Positions 7,514-16,209 of a stretch of 60,364 nucleotides of DNA are shown one piece after another. Below the pieces are notes generated by a model that did no database searches, was not told the origin of the DNA, and saw nothing but the letters and a program-made list of their open reading frames with translations. The position numbers and the translations under genes were made by a program. How positions within the stretch are numbered: the stretch's first letter is position 1; every line of letters begins with the position of its first letter. Source of the stretch: a virus; IMG/VR virus record IMGVR_UViG_3300045919_000149, positions 1-60,364 of that record, one strand, 5' to 3'.

Positions 7514-8116
7514 ATGGCACTTCAGTATTCTGTTACCCACCGTACAAATGCCATTGGCACTCTGACCACTGATGTCGGCGCTACCGGCGTATGCAAAATC
7601 TTTACCGGTGCGGCCCCTGCCACGTGCGCCACGGCCGATACCGGCACACTACTGGCGACATTTGCAGGTAATGCGACGTTCGGTTCTGCCACTACCGGTG
7701 TTTACACGCTTAACGCGATCACTGGCGTTACTGCGGCAGGCACCGGCACGGCGGGTTACTTCCGCTGGTATCCTGCTGCGGCCACCACGACCAATGCCGT
7801 TATTCAAGGCACCGTGTTCCAGTCGTCTACGATAGTAACCAGCGCTACTTCAGCGGCTAATAGCAATGTGCTGACCTTTGCGGCCGTATCCGGCATCTCG
7901 GTGGGTCAGACCGTATCCGGCACCGGTATCCTCACTGGTACAACCGTTATTGCCACGACAGGCACCACAGTAACGCTGAGTCTGTCATCTACCGCTGGTG
8001 TCGGTTCTGGCGTGACCATCACGTTCGGCGGCGACATGAACTTGACCAACACCAGCATCGTGTCCGGTCAGACAGTTAACTTTACTTCGCAGACGATCAC
8101 CGCTTACGGTGCTTAA
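7514..8116 (+). CDS. Beta-rich virion surface protein (200 aa)
   Basis: Two hundred residues, dominated by Thr, Ala, Ser and Gly, with no charged core. The C-terminal half (about 110-180) contains a module of the form 'ISVGQTVSGTGILTGTTVI', a beta-strand element often seen in phage tail and fibre proteins. GGAG precedes the ATG at 7514. The stop overlaps the next start (TAATG). It is probably a surface or adhesin component; exact role unknown. Confidence 0.7.
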   Translation: MALQYSVTHRTNAIGTLTTDVGATGVCKIFTGAAPATCATADTGTLLATFAGNATFGSATTGVYTLNAITGVTAAGTGTAGYFRWYPAAATTTNAVIQGTVFQSSTIVTSATSAANSNVLTFAAVSGISVGQTVSGTGILTGTTVIATTGTTVTLSLSSTAGVGSGVTITFGGDMNLTNTSIVSGQTVNFTSQTITAYGA

Positions 8117-8466
8117 TGCCGTACATCGCAGACCGTGTTCAGGAGACTACCGCCACCACCGGCACTGGGGCGGTTACTCTTGCTGGCGCGGTGGCGGGGT
8201 ATCAGAGCTTTGCCACGGCATTTGGCAGTGCCTCGTTGATCGTCCAGTACCTAATCGTTAGCGGTTCGGCATGGGAAGTAGGCAAAGGCACGTTCAATGG
8301 TACCACAGGACTCACACGCGACTTTGTGCGCTCAAGTAGCGCCGGTGGTGCGCTGATAACCCTGAGCGGCACCAGTAACGTGTTCTGCACTGCAGCGGCA
8401 GAACTTTTGGATAATGCAAACGTCGGTATGCAAGTTGCGATGAGTCGCGGCTTGGCTATGCCATAA
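8116..8466 (+). CDS. Tail-fibre N-terminal-like domain protein (116 aa)
   Basis: The sequence begins MPYIADRVQETTATTGTG and continues with VTLAGAVAGYQSF, W-E-V-G-K-G-T and LTRDFVRSSSAGG. These motifs are typical of the N-terminal virion-anchoring segment of phage tail proteins. Here the domain stands alone as a 116-residue protein instead of leading a long fibre. It starts by a 1-bp overlap with the upstream gene. It may be an adaptor to which other surface proteins attach. Confidence 0.7.
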   Translation: MPYIADRVQETTATTGTGAVTLAGAVAGYQSFATAFGSASLIVQYLIVSGSAWEVGKGTFNGTTGLTRDFVRSSSAGGALITLSGTSNVFCTAAAELLDNANVGMQVAMSRGLAMP

Positions 8467-8475
8467 GGAACGATC

Positions 8476-8940
8476 ATGGCTGGAAATAACGACCCAATCT
8501 ACAGCAAAGTTGGCGACATCCAAAGCACCACGCTTGCAGCGGCAACATTGCTTGGCCCAACTGCTAATACCGCACAAGATGGTACTGGTACGATTTACCC
8601 AATCTTCACTGCTGATGCGACCAACGGTGGGTATATTCAAAGGTTGTCGTGCGAGAGTATCTCATCACCAGTCTTAACAGTGATGCGGGTGTATGTATCC
8701 AACACTGTGCCTACAGTTACTTCGGGTGCGCTTGTAAGTAATACATCATTGAATACTTGGAAGATAGCCGAGGTCACGTTAAATGCTGTAACAGTGTCTC
8801 AGCTTACCGCTGCGGTACATATAGATGTACCCCTTAGTATGGCTCTACCTCCGGGTTATCGTATAAGTGTATCTTTTGGTACAAGTACGGGCGCTGGTAC
8901 CACTGGTTGGGCAGTTGTAGCAATAGGGGGCAAATACTAA
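8476..8940 (+). CDS. Virion structural protein (154 aa)
   Basis: A 154-residue beta-rich protein with an N-terminal helix-poor region and repeated hydrophobic strands (RLSCESI, LTVMRVYVSN, YRISVSFGT, GWAVVAIGGKY). It looks like a single jelly-roll-type domain by its strand pattern. It is followed by a TAATG overlap into the Gly-rich gene, so it belongs to the same translationally coupled surface-protein group. No named family is recognised. Confidence 0.7.
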   Translation: MAGNNDPIYSKVGDIQSTTLAAATLLGPTANTAQDGTGTIYPIFTADATNGGYIQRLSCESISSPVLTVMRVYVSNTVPTVTSGALVSNTSLNTWKIAEVTLNAVTVSQLTAAVHIDVPLSMALPPGYRISVSFGTSTGAGTTGWAVVAIGGKY

Positions 8941-9842
8941 TGCTTGACCTCAACCATCTGCCTAAACCTTTTGCTGGCGCTGGCGATATCCAGATTTTCT
9001 ACGGTGATATGACAGCTGTAGGTGGGCTACATCAAACGTGGATAAAGCCACGGGGTATTACCATGGTTTACATACTTGCCGTTGGGCAGGGTGGCAAAGG
9101 TGTTGATGCAGTGGCAGGGGCTACGTCTGCTGGGGGAGGTGGTGGGGGAAGCGGCTCTCAGGCAACACTCCTTATACCGGCAATGTTCCTACCAGATGTA
9201 TGCTACGTTGGGGGAGGTGGTGGGGGAACTGGGACTGCAGTTGCTAGTATGTTTGCGGCTAGGTCTGGTTCTAATTTAGCGCCAGCAGTGGGTGATATAA
9301 TACTGTCGGCTCCAGGTGCAATTGGTAATGCCACCACCCCAGGTACGGTAGGTAGTGTAGGCAATAATTTAATTGCCGGTCGAGGGGTGGCTACATATAT
9401 ATCCGGCGTGGCTGGCGGTACGGGTGGTGCCGTTACACCAACTGCAGGCGGCTCCCCAGGTCTAACAACATCGGGGATAATCACCCAAGGCGGCGGCGGC
9501 GGCGGCGGTATGTCAGCAGCAGCAAGTACAGCTGGCGGCAATTCTGCGTCAGTTTTTTCTGGAGCAAATATAACAGCGTCTGTTGGGGGTGCGGCAGGTA
9601 CGTCAGGTGTAGCTGGCGGCGCTGGTGCAAACGGAAGTTTTCCCACAACCTACCTGTACCTATCCATAGGTGGTGGCGGTGGAGGCTCAGGGTTCCCAAC
9701 AGCTACAGCGTCCGCTGGCGGTAATGGGGGTCGTGGGGCACCGGGTAGCGGTGGCGGTGGCGGTGGCGGGGCGGTAACGGGTCAAACTCCAGGGGTTGGT
9801 GGTCTAGGAGGTCCTGGGTTTGTTATAGTTGCTTGTTGGTAA
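8940..9842 (+). CDS. Glycine-rich tail/adhesin-like protein (300 aa)
   Basis: Residues 1-55 are an ordinary N-terminal segment. From about residue 60 to the end the protein is dominated by poly-Gly loops such as GGGGGGSGS, GGGGGGT and GGGGGGGA, spaced by short hydrophobic strands. This is the pattern of Gly-rich domains in phage tail adhesins, where stacked polyglycine II helices are known in T-even gp38-type tips. I set the start at 8940 (TAATG overlap) and not at the upstream frame start at 8907, which lies inside the previous gene. A receptor-binding role is inferred. Confidence 0.75.
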   Translation: MLDLNHLPKPFAGAGDIQIFYGDMTAVGGLHQTWIKPRGITMVYILAVGQGGKGVDAVAGATSAGGGGGGSGSQATLLIPAMFLPDVCYVGGGGGGTGTAVASMFAARSGSNLAPAVGDIILSAPGAIGNATTPGTVGSVGNNLIAGRGVATYISGVAGGTGGAVTPTAGGSPGLTTSGIITQGGGGGGGMSAAASTAGGNSASVFSGANITASVGGAAGTSGVAGGAGANGSFPTTYLYLSIGGGGGGSGFPTATASAGGNGGRGAPGSGGGGGGGAVTGQTPGVGGLGGPGFVIVACW

Positions 9843-9849
9843 GTAAACA

Positions 9850-12111
9850 ATGCTCGGCTTTGGCGCAATTGCAGATGGGTCTATTGCAGATAGCCCGTTA
9901 GTAGTTTCGTCTTCTAACGCTTCATCCGGTACAACGGACGGTCAGGACCTAAGCGCGGCTTCGGTCGCTGCAATCGCTGCGGGCTCTTCGGCCACTACGG
10001 ACGGTCAGGATTTAAGCGCGGCTTCGGTCGCTGCAATCGCTGCGGGCTCTTCGGCCCCTACGGACGGTCAGGACCTAAGCGCGGCTTCGGTCGCTGCAAT
10101 CACTGCGGGCTCTTCGACCACTACGGACGGTCAGGACCTAAGCGCGGCTTCGGTCGCTGCAATCACTGCGGGCTCTTCGACCACTACGGACGGTAAGGAC
10201 CTAAGTGCGGCTTCGGTCGCTGCAATCGCTGCGGGCTCTTCGACCACTACGGACGGTCAGGATTTAAGCGCGGCTTCGGTCGCTGCAATCGCTGCGGGCT
10301 CTTCGGCCACTACAGACGGTCAGGACCTAAGTGCGGCTTCGGTCGCTGCAATCGCTGCGGGCTCTTCGGCCACTACGGACGGTCAGGATTTAAGCGCGGC
10401 TTCGGTCGCTGCAATCGCTGCGGGCTCTTCGGCCACTACAGACGGTCAGGATTTAAGCGCGGCTTCGGTCGCTGCAATCGCTGCGGGCTCTTCGGCCACT
10501 ACAGACGGTCAGGATTTAAGTGTTGCGTCGCTCTCGCTCACAAACGTTTCAAATGCGTCCTCTGCGACGACTGACGGCAGTGATGTAAGCAGTGCGACAG
10601 TATCTGTCGTAGTCGCAGCATCTTCAACATCTACGGATGGGCAAGACCTATCCAGCGCCGCCGTTGCGCCAGTTGTGTCGAGTACATCGGCTACCACGGA
10701 TGGCCAAGACATCGGAGCTGCCTCACTCAGTGGTGGAACTTCGGTCAGCGCCGCCACGACGGACGGTCAGGATACGAGTGCGGCTACCCTAGCAGCCATT
10801 TCGGCCGCAAGTAGCGCAACGACAGACGGGCAAGACACAGGTGTTGCCACAATAGCTACGACCGTAGCAAGCACGTCATCTGCTACAGATGGTCAGGATG
10901 TTAGTGCGGCCAGCGTCTCTGTCATCAACGCCACAACCTCTGCGGCGACAGACGGTCAGGATATAGCAAACTTCGCTGTCAGTGTGGGCAACGTGTCTAC
11001 CGCCAGCAGTGCAACGACGGATGACCAAGACACTAGCACTGCCACCCTTGCCGCGATAACCGCCAGTACGGCTTCGACAACTGACGGTGCCGACACTTCT
11101 ACGGCAGCAGTTTCCGTGGTATCGGCCGCTACGGCTTCGACAACTGACGGTGCGGACCTCTCCAGCGCAACGGTTGCTTCTGTTCTGGCGCTGACCGGCG
11201 CGACAACAGACGGACAAGACACGGCAGCCACTACCCTCGACGCGGTATCCGCAGCAACGTCTGCGGTTGCTGACGGGCAGGACATCAGTGTGGCTTCCGG
11301 CAGCACGGTCAATGCTTCGACAGCAACCAGCGCAGCAACGGACGGCCCGGATGCAAGCAGCGCCGTTATCGCAAATCCGATAGCGGTTACCGCCGACGCG
11401 GCTGACGGCGCAGACATTAGCGCGGCTGCCGGGACCTCGACCATAGCGGCGCAGTCATCCGCAACTGACGGAGCTGACCGCAGCTTGGCTGCTGGCGATG
11501 TCCTTGCTGCATTCACTTCAGCAACTACAGATGGACAGGACCTCTCGGACGCATCAGGGACAGTGATCGGCTTTGCGGTATCACTTGGCGGTGATTCGTA
11601 TGAAGGCCCCGATGTCATCGTGGTGCCGGAAGAAGTGGTTACCATCCGGCCGCGCCGCAACCAGAAGCAAAACCTCCGGTTCATCCGCGACGAGCGCGCG
11701 ATCGCTCCCGGGCGCAGCGTCCAGACTTTGGCCCGCCCACTGGTTGCACGTGTCACAAACCCCGAACCGCCTCCCGCGCTGCATGACATTTTGGAATTGT
11801 TTGTCGCCCCGGTGGTTGTGGAAGTGCCGTACGTTGAGCCGGAAATTCCGGCGCGCGCTACCCTCGGACAAGCCCGCTCAGCGTTACAAGCCCGGTGCGT
11901 TGCAGTCAGTGCCAGCGCATGCGCTTCGATACGACCGCGCGCAGTAGCCCCGGCCCCGGAGACGCGCTCAGTGACGACAACTGCCGGTATTCAGACGCGG
12001 GCTCCGCACCTGCGACTCACCATGCAAGTGCACGAACCAGACGATGTGTGGGCTGAACAAGTTGACGACGACGAAGACTTGTGGGCTACAATGCTTGAGC
12101 TTATCGACTAA
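9850..12111 (+). CDS. Tandem-repeat surface protein (753 aa)
   Basis: A 753-residue virion-type protein. Residues about 25-240 hold ten near-identical 21-residue repeats, core TTDGQDLSAASVAAIAAGSS, encoded by 63-bp repeats. Residues 240-575 hold about fifteen diverged copies keeping T-D-G-x-D. The C-terminal 180 residues are non-repetitive, with a basic, Pro-rich linker and a very acidic end (DDDEDLW). The regular alternation suggests a beta-solenoid or extended stalk on the particle. The conserved DNA of the first ten copies implies recent expansion or gene conversion, and copy number could vary. Function unknown; a fibre or decoration role is inferred from the neighbours. Confidence 0.8.
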   Translation: MLGFGAIADGSIADSPLVVSSSNASSGTTDGQDLSAASVAAIAAGSSATTDGQDLSAASVAAIAAGSSAPTDGQDLSAASVAAITAGSSTTTDGQDLSAASVAAITAGSSTTTDGKDLSAASVAAIAAGSSTTTDGQDLSAASVAAIAAGSSATTDGQDLSAASVAAIAAGSSATTDGQDLSAASVAAIAAGSSATTDGQDLSAASVAAIAAGSSATTDGQDLSVASLSLTNVSNASSATTDGSDVSSATVSVVVAASSTSTDGQDLSSAAVAPVVSSTSATTDGQDIGAASLSGGTSVSAATTDGQDTSAATLAAISAASSATTDGQDTGVATIATTVASTSSATDGQDVSAASVSVINATTSAATDGQDIANFAVSVGNVSTASSATTDDQDTSTATLAAITASTASTTDGADTSTAAVSVVSAATASTTDGADLSSATVASVLALTGATTDGQDTAATTLDAVSAATSAVADGQDISVASGSTVNASTATSAATDGPDASSAVIANPIAVTADAADGADISAAAGTSTIAAQSSATDGADRSLAAGDVLAAFTSATTDGQDLSDASGTVIGFAVSLGGDSYEGPDVIVVPEEVVTIRPRRNQKQNLRFIRDERAIAPGRSVQTLARPLVARVTNPEPPPALHDILELFVAPVVVEVPYVEPEIPARATLGQARSALQARCVAVSASACASIRPRAVAPAPETRSVTTTAGIQTRAPHLRLTMQVHEPDDVWAEQVDDDEDLWATMLELID
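9927..10556 (+). repeat. 63-bp tandem repeats (about ten units)
   Basis: Direct tandem repeats of 63 bp within the 9850-12111 gene, visible as recurring 'GGTCAGGA(C/T)(C/T)TAAG' and 'GCAATCGCTGCGGGCTC'. Units differ by only one or a few substitutions. Unit length is a multiple of three, so slippage changes length without breaking the frame. There are no unique spacers, so this is not a CRISPR array. The boundaries are approximate. Confidence 0.9.
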
Positions 12112-12122
12112 CGGAGAAAACC

Positions 12123-12320
12123 ATGACCGATGACGTTAACCCTGAGAACCCCGATGGCGTTGTGATGGCAGAGGCACCTGTTGCCGCTCCCGCAAAGGCC
12201 GATTTTGCAGACCATCCCCTGCACGCGGCTCTTACCGCCGAGATCGAAGCAATCGGAGGCTACGCCACCGGCCGACTGCACCAGCTTCTGGAAGAAATGC
12301 GCGCTCTGTTTAACCTGTAA
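12123..12320 (+). CDS. Small acidic protein (65 aa)
   Basis: A 65-residue protein with an acidic, Pro/Ala-rich N-terminal half and an amphipathic helical C-terminus (about residues 35-65, ending LLEEMRALFNL). GGAG stands seven bases before the ATG. It lies in the structural operon just after the repeat protein. I do not recognise it; the helical tail suggests it binds a partner. Confidence 0.65.
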   Translation: MTDDVNPENPDGVVMAEAPVAAPAKADFADHPLHAALTAEIEAIGGYATGRLHQLLEEMRALFNL

Positions 12321-12329
12321 GGAAGAACC

Positions 12330-12659
12330 ATGGCTGCCTTTTCCCCACTTCAAAACAACACCGGCACGCTGCGGTACACCATCGGTGTCGCAGCTACGGC
12401 AATTACGCTGCCCGCGCGCCCGGGCACGATTCGCATTTTCAACGCGACCCCAGCCAACATCGTGTACATCGAGATCGGTGGCGCGGTAGCGACTGTTCCT
12501 GTTGCCAACGGTGCTTCAGGCTCCATGCCACTGGCTGGCGGCGCAGGCTCGATTCCACTTTTGCTGGAAAAAGGCAACTCCACTCAGCTCAGCATGATCG
12601 CTTCAGGCGCAGCCACGGACGTTTACGTCACGCTGGGCCTTGGTGACACGGTGGGTTAG
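12330..12659 (+). CDS. Small beta-rich virion protein (109 aa)
   Basis: A 109-residue protein, preceded by AAGGAAG, composed of short hydrophobic strands and Gly/Ala turns (TIRIFNAT, VYIEIGG, TDVYVTLGLGD). This looks like a one-domain capsid decoration or tail surface protein. No family name can be given. Position before scaffold and coat suggests a head protein. Confidence 0.7.
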   Translation: MAAFSPLQNNTGTLRYTIGVAATAITLPARPGTIRIFNATPANIVYIEIGGAVATVPVANGASGSMPLAGGAGSIPLLLEKGNSTQLSMIASGAATDVYVTLGLGDTVG

Positions 12660-12728
12660 TGGTATAAATCGGATGTCGGCGTATTCTGGTAGCAAACCGC
12701 AAGCCAGTCACCGTCAAAAGGAAACATC

Positions 12729-13082
12729 ATGCGTTACGAAGACTTCAGCACCAACCTCTTGCGTATCGGCGAAGGCCGAGGCGTACCCGCAGCCGGTCGC
12801 TTTGCGGCAACTGAAAAAGCCCCCAGCTCGCTGGTGACCGTTACTTTGACTCCCGCCGCTGTCGCCGCGTCGTCCAACGTGGACCAGACGCTGACCGGTA
12901 TCCCGGGTGTCGAGTTGAACGACATCGTGATCGCTGTGCGCTATCCGACCAACGTCAACACTTGGATTACCAAGTGCACTCCCAACGCCACGAACTCACT
13001 GGCCATCACTTTTGCGTCCAACGCAACCGGTGGCACCCCGACTTCTGGCGCGTACACGTTCTTGATTATCAAGACCCAGTAA
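12729..13082 (+). CDS. Virion-type protein (117 aa)
   Basis: A 117-residue protein with a charged N-terminus (MRYEDFSTNLLRIGEGRG) and a beta-rich body (VTVTLTPAAV, DIVIAVRYPTN, YTFLIIKTQ). AAAGGAAAC provides the ribosome site. The composition matches other small head/tail proteins of this block. Not recognised. Confidence 0.7.
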   Translation: MRYEDFSTNLLRIGEGRGVPAAGRFAATEKAPSSLVTVTLTPAAVAASSNVDQTLTGIPGVELNDIVIAVRYPTNVNTWITKCTPNATNSLAITFASNATGGTPTSGAYTFLIIKTQ

Positions 13083-13083
13083 C

Positions 13084-13293
13084 ATGCGCAAGTTCTCCCC
13101 GGAACAGAAACAGTCGTTTGACACGCTCTCACGGCAGTATCCTGAGTTTGGGGAGTTTTTGCGCGAGTGGCGGCAACAAGAGCTTGAAGCTATGGTGCAC
13201 GCCACGAAAGAGAATTTGGACGTACTTCGCGGTCGCGTCCAGACCCTGACGGAACTTTCGCAGGGACTTTTTGGCCGTGGTATTTCTCCTTAG
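13084..13293 (+). CDS. Small helical protein before scaffold (69 aa)
   Basis: Sixty-nine residues, highly charged and predicted helical by pattern (FSPEQKQSFDTLSRQ, EFLREWRQQELEAM, LTELSQGLFGRG). It begins one base after the previous stop, so it is probably translated by coupling. A role in capsid assembly alongside the scaffold is possible from position only. Confidence 0.65.
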   Translation: MRKFSPEQKQSFDTLSRQYPEFGEFLREWRQQELEAMVHATKENLDVLRGRVQTLTELSQGLFGRGISP

Positions 13294-13311
13294 CAATTGA
13301 AAGGCAAGGAA

Positions 13312-14289
13312 ATGGCAAACATCCCAGAGCAAATTCGTAAGCAGATTGAAGCTGCGCAGTCGTTAGTTGACGCTCAGTACGGTACCGGCAAACCCGCCGA
13401 ACCAAGTACAGAGTCCAACGTGACTGACGTGGAACCGAAACCCGCCAAAGAAGTTGTAGCGCCTGTCAAAGCGCAGGGGAACAGCCAAGAGGAAGATGAA
13501 AATAGCTTAACCTACGCCCAACGGTGGCGCTCTTTGCAGGGTATCGTGAACTCTGAAAAGCAGCGCAGTTCACAGTTGGAGGCTCAGGTCCAGCATTTGC
13601 AGCAGCTTGTGTCTACGTTGCAGACCGCTCCAGTCGCCAAGATGGCCACAGCCCAGTTCCTGACCGATCAGGATACGACGGACTATGGTTCTGACATGGT
13701 GGATGTGATGCGGCGCGCGGCGCGTGAAGAACTCAAGGACTTTGCCGGTGCCATCGGTGCCGTCAAGCAGGACGTTGACGCTTTGCGTCAGGTCGTGCCA
13801 GCAGTCCAGCGTTTGACGCAAGACAACCAGCAGTCGGCGCAGGAGAAATTCTTTGCTGCACTGGGAACCGCTGTACCGGACTATGAGCAGGTTAACGCAA
13901 ACGCGCAGTTCCATCAATGGCTGCTGACGCCCGACCCCATGACTGGCATTCTTCGTCAGACATATTTGGTCGATGCGCAGCGTGCAGGTGACGCAGGACG
14001 CGTGGCAACCATCTTTAACACTTGGAAATCTCTCTCTGGAACTCAAGGTCAGACGAACGCTCGTTCCTCTGCCAAGCAAGAACTTGAACGGCAGCAAGCC
14101 CCCGGGCGAAACCTCTCAGTCACACCAACGGATAGCACCGGACGTATCTGGGACCCCCGCGAGATTACTGCTCTCTACGAAGATAAACGTCGTGGCAAGT
14201 ATGCTGGTAAGGAAGCCGAGTTTAAGGCGCTTGAGCAAGACATTTTCAAGGCGCAGCAAGACGGACGCATTGTTCGCAAGGCTGCATAA
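13312..14289 (+). CDS. Scaffolding protein (probable)
   Basis: A 325-residue hydrophilic protein immediately before the coat gene, the classic place for the scaffold that guides prohead assembly and then leaves. It has an acidic, Glu/Lys-rich N-terminal third, a coiled-coil stretch around residues 80-110 (SEKQRSSQLEAQVQHLQQL) and further helices with Gln. The C-terminus is short and basic (RIVRKAA), as in scaffolds that dock on coat through a basic helix. I chose the ATG at 13312, which has AAGGA upstream, and not the in-frame TTG at 13297. Confidence 0.8.
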   Translation: MANIPEQIRKQIEAAQSLVDAQYGTGKPAEPSTESNVTDVEPKPAKEVVAPVKAQGNSQEEDENSLTYAQRWRSLQGIVNSEKQRSSQLEAQVQHLQQLVSTLQTAPVAKMATAQFLTDQDTTDYGSDMVDVMRRAAREELKDFAGAIGAVKQDVDALRQVVPAVQRLTQDNQQSAQEKFFAALGTAVPDYEQVNANAQFHQWLLTPDPMTGILRQTYLVDAQRAGDAGRVATIFNTWKSLSGTQGQTNARSSAKQELERQQAPGRNLSVTPTDSTGRIWDPREITALYEDKRRGKYAGKEAEFKALEQDIFKAQQDGRIVRKAA

Positions 14290-14315
14290 ACTTTTGATTC
14301 TTTAGGAGCACTACT

Positions 14316-15233
14316 ATGGCATTTCCAGTCGCAGGCGGCGGCGCAAACTACACCGGCAATTTCATCCCTGAAATCTGGTCTAGCAAGCTGATCGCCAATT
14401 TTTACGATGCAACCGTTTGCGCGGCCATCGCCAATACCGACTACAACGGTGAAATCACAGGCTTTGGCGACAAAGTCAACATCCGCACAACCCCTGAACT
14501 CACCATCCGTGATTATCAGAAGGGTATGCAACTGCAGGTGGAACGCCCGGACAAACCGAAGCTGACACTGAATATCGACCAAGGCGACTACTTCGCTGCC
14601 GTGGAAGATGACGTGGACCGCATTCAGGCCGACGTGAACCTGATGGACGCGTGGACCCGTGACGCGTCTGAAAAGATGAAGATCAAGATCGACGCCAAAG
14701 TGCTGACCGGTATCATCCCCAGCATTTCGGCGCTGAACTCTGGTGCTGCTGCTGGCCGTATCTCGGGCAACATCAACTTGGGCGCAACCGGTGCACCCGT
14801 TCAGTTGACCAAGACCAACGTCATCGACTACATCGTTGACTCTGGCGCGGTTCTGGACGAAGCCAACGCTCCTGAGTCCGATCGCTTCATCGTGATTCCC
14901 GCATGGGTCGCTGCCATGATTAAGAAATCTGACGTGAAAGACGCCAGCTTGACCGGTGACAGCCAAACCCCTCTGCGCAATGGTCGCCTCGGCACCATCG
15001 ACCGCTATACCGTGTATGTCAGCCACAACTTGAACCGCGTGATTGACTCCGGTAACCAGTGCTTCAGCATCCTTGCTGGACACAAGATGGGCCTGACTTT
15101 CGCTACCCAGATGACCAACATGGAGTCCATTCGTGCTGAGTCCACTTTCGGCAGCATCGTTCGCGGCTTGCAGGTCTACGGCTACGCGGTTGTGAAACCC
15201 GAAGCTCTGGCCCGTTTGTACGTGCGTCAATAA
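14316..15233 (+). CDS. Major capsid (coat) protein
   Basis: A 305-residue protein with a strong ribosome site (AGGAG) just after the scaffold gene and before a terminator, as expected for the most abundant virion protein. The N-terminal segment (NFIPEIWSSKLIANFYD) and the middle (VNIRTTPELTIRDYQKG, VERPDKPKLTLNIDQGDYF) match the pattern of P22-type/HK97-fold coat proteins annotated in podoviruses. The C-terminal domain ends with VYGYAVVKPEALARLYV, also typical. It assembles the icosahedral shell. Confidence 0.9.
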   Translation: MAFPVAGGGANYTGNFIPEIWSSKLIANFYDATVCAAIANTDYNGEITGFGDKVNIRTTPELTIRDYQKGMQLQVERPDKPKLTLNIDQGDYFAAVEDDVDRIQADVNLMDAWTRDASEKMKIKIDAKVLTGIIPSISALNSGAAAGRISGNINLGATGAPVQLTKTNVIDYIVDSGAVLDEANAPESDRFIVIPAWVAAMIKKSDVKDASLTGDSQTPLRNGRLGTIDRYTVYVSHNLNRVIDSGNQCFSILAGHKMGLTFATQMTNMESIRAESTFGSIVRGLQVYGYAVVKPEALARLYVRQ

Positions 15234-15259
15234 ACCCGCCGAAAAAGGAGTAATCTGAA

Positions 15260-15895
15260 ATGGCAAATTACATCACCGACCAAAAGGGTCGTCTGCTCTC
15301 CACGGTGTTTCCTGCATACCGTGGCGATGCTTCTATCGGTGGCCAAGAAGTCATCGAAGTCACCGTTGATCTGTCCCAGATCGGCACGGGTACCAGTCTG
15401 ACCGCCCTCGGCGTGCAGTCCGGTTTTCCCAATGCCGGTGTTGGCGTGATCGCGACTGACACGATCGACGTGGCTACCCTGCCGTACAACTTCCAAGTCC
15501 AGTCCGTCCAAGTAATTGTGGATACCAATGCTCCGACCCCGGACGTGGTGCCCGCAGGTAACTTGACCGGCCTGACCAACTTGACCGTTAACATCGGCCA
15601 CCAAGCTGTGCTGACCTCTGACCGTTCGACCGTGGCAACCATCTCTGGTTTCACACCATCGGCCACCGTGTTTGCCTCTGGCCAAACCGTGTTTTCCAAC
15701 GCTTCGGCGCTGACTTACACGACTGCAACAGCGTTCCTGCCATGGGCAACACCTGCAGCATCTGGTTCCCTGACCACGTTGCCTGCTGTGTACGTCCTGC
15801 GCGTGGCAATCGCTGCGCTGACGGGCGGCTCGTCTACCGGCATCAAGGCTGGTAAGTTCCGCATCCGCGTCGGCGGCATTGCATACGCGGTCTAA
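15260..15895 (+). CDS. Capsid-associated structural protein (211 aa)
   Basis: A 211-residue beta-rich protein between the coat gene and the terminator, so it shares the coat transcript and is probably abundant. The ribosome site is AAAGGAG. The Thr/Val-rich strand pattern and the lack of long helices suggest a capsid decoration or cement protein. I cannot assign a family. Confidence 0.7.
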   Translation: MANYITDQKGRLLSTVFPAYRGDASIGGQEVIEVTVDLSQIGTGTSLTALGVQSGFPNAGVGVIATDTIDVATLPYNFQVQSVQVIVDTNAPTPDVVPAGNLTGLTNLTVNIGHQAVLTSDRSTVATISGFTPSATVFASGQTVFSNASALTYTTATAFLPWATPAASGSLTTLPAVYVLRVAIAALTGGSSTGIKAGKFRIRVGGIAYAV

Positions 15896-15913
15896 CCGAC
15901 CACGTCTGTACGG

Positions 15914-15938
15914 AAGGCCCCTTACGGGGCCTTTTTTC
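15914..15938 (+). terminator. Intrinsic terminator after the coat genes
   Basis: AAGGCCCC-TTAC-GGGGCCTT is a perfect 8-bp stem with a 4-base loop followed by TTTT and C. It lies 20 bp after the stop at 15895. It probably limits read-through into the tail genes, keeping coat output higher than that of downstream proteins. Confidence 0.93.
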
Positions 15939-15972
15939 TGTTATATTCACTCGACTTCAGGAGTAACGCGCA

Positions 15973-16209
15973 ATGGCAGATCGTTATACCAAGCACATCC
16001 CATCCGGCCAAGTGTTCATCTACGCACCCCCATGGATTGGGCATGAGGACTTCGTGGAAGTTGCCAATCCAGCAGGCGACCCCCTTCCCGACCCCGAAGC
16101 TATCGTCAACCCCGCACCCGCGCGCCGCAAGAAAAACGCCGACGCGCCCGTGGATGACGCCGCTTTGTCGGCTGATGCTTCACGCGGCCTTGCCGCCCAA
16201 GGACTGTAA
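15973..16209 (+). CDS. Small protein (78 aa)
   Basis: A 78-residue protein with the ribosome site AGGAG upstream. The first 40 residues look folded (HIPSGQVFIYAPPW), followed by a Pro/Asp-rich linker and a basic patch ARRKK. The final base of its stop overlaps the next ATG (TAATGG). It is the first gene after the coat terminator, so a promoter may lie in 15939-15960, but no clear -35/-10 pair is visible. Function unknown. Confidence 0.7.
   Translation: MADRYTKHIPSGQVFIYAPPWIGHEDFVEVANPAGDPLPDPEAIVNPAPARRKKNADAPVDDAALSADASRGLAAQGL

Noticed and set aside
9927-10556. CRISPR array
   Set aside because: The repeats are contiguous 63-bp in-frame coding units with no unique spacers and no cas genes; the Cas4-like nuclease at 43975 stands alone among replication genes.
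10956-11789. 277-codon antisense frame inside the repeat-protein gene
   Set aside because: It is the shadow of the repeats on the other strand, with low-complexity Val/Ala/Ser/Pro translation and no start signal.
8940-12111. Diversity-generating retroelement target
   Set aside because: No reverse transcriptase gene and no template/variable repeat pair with adenine-specific differences was seen anywhere in the window.
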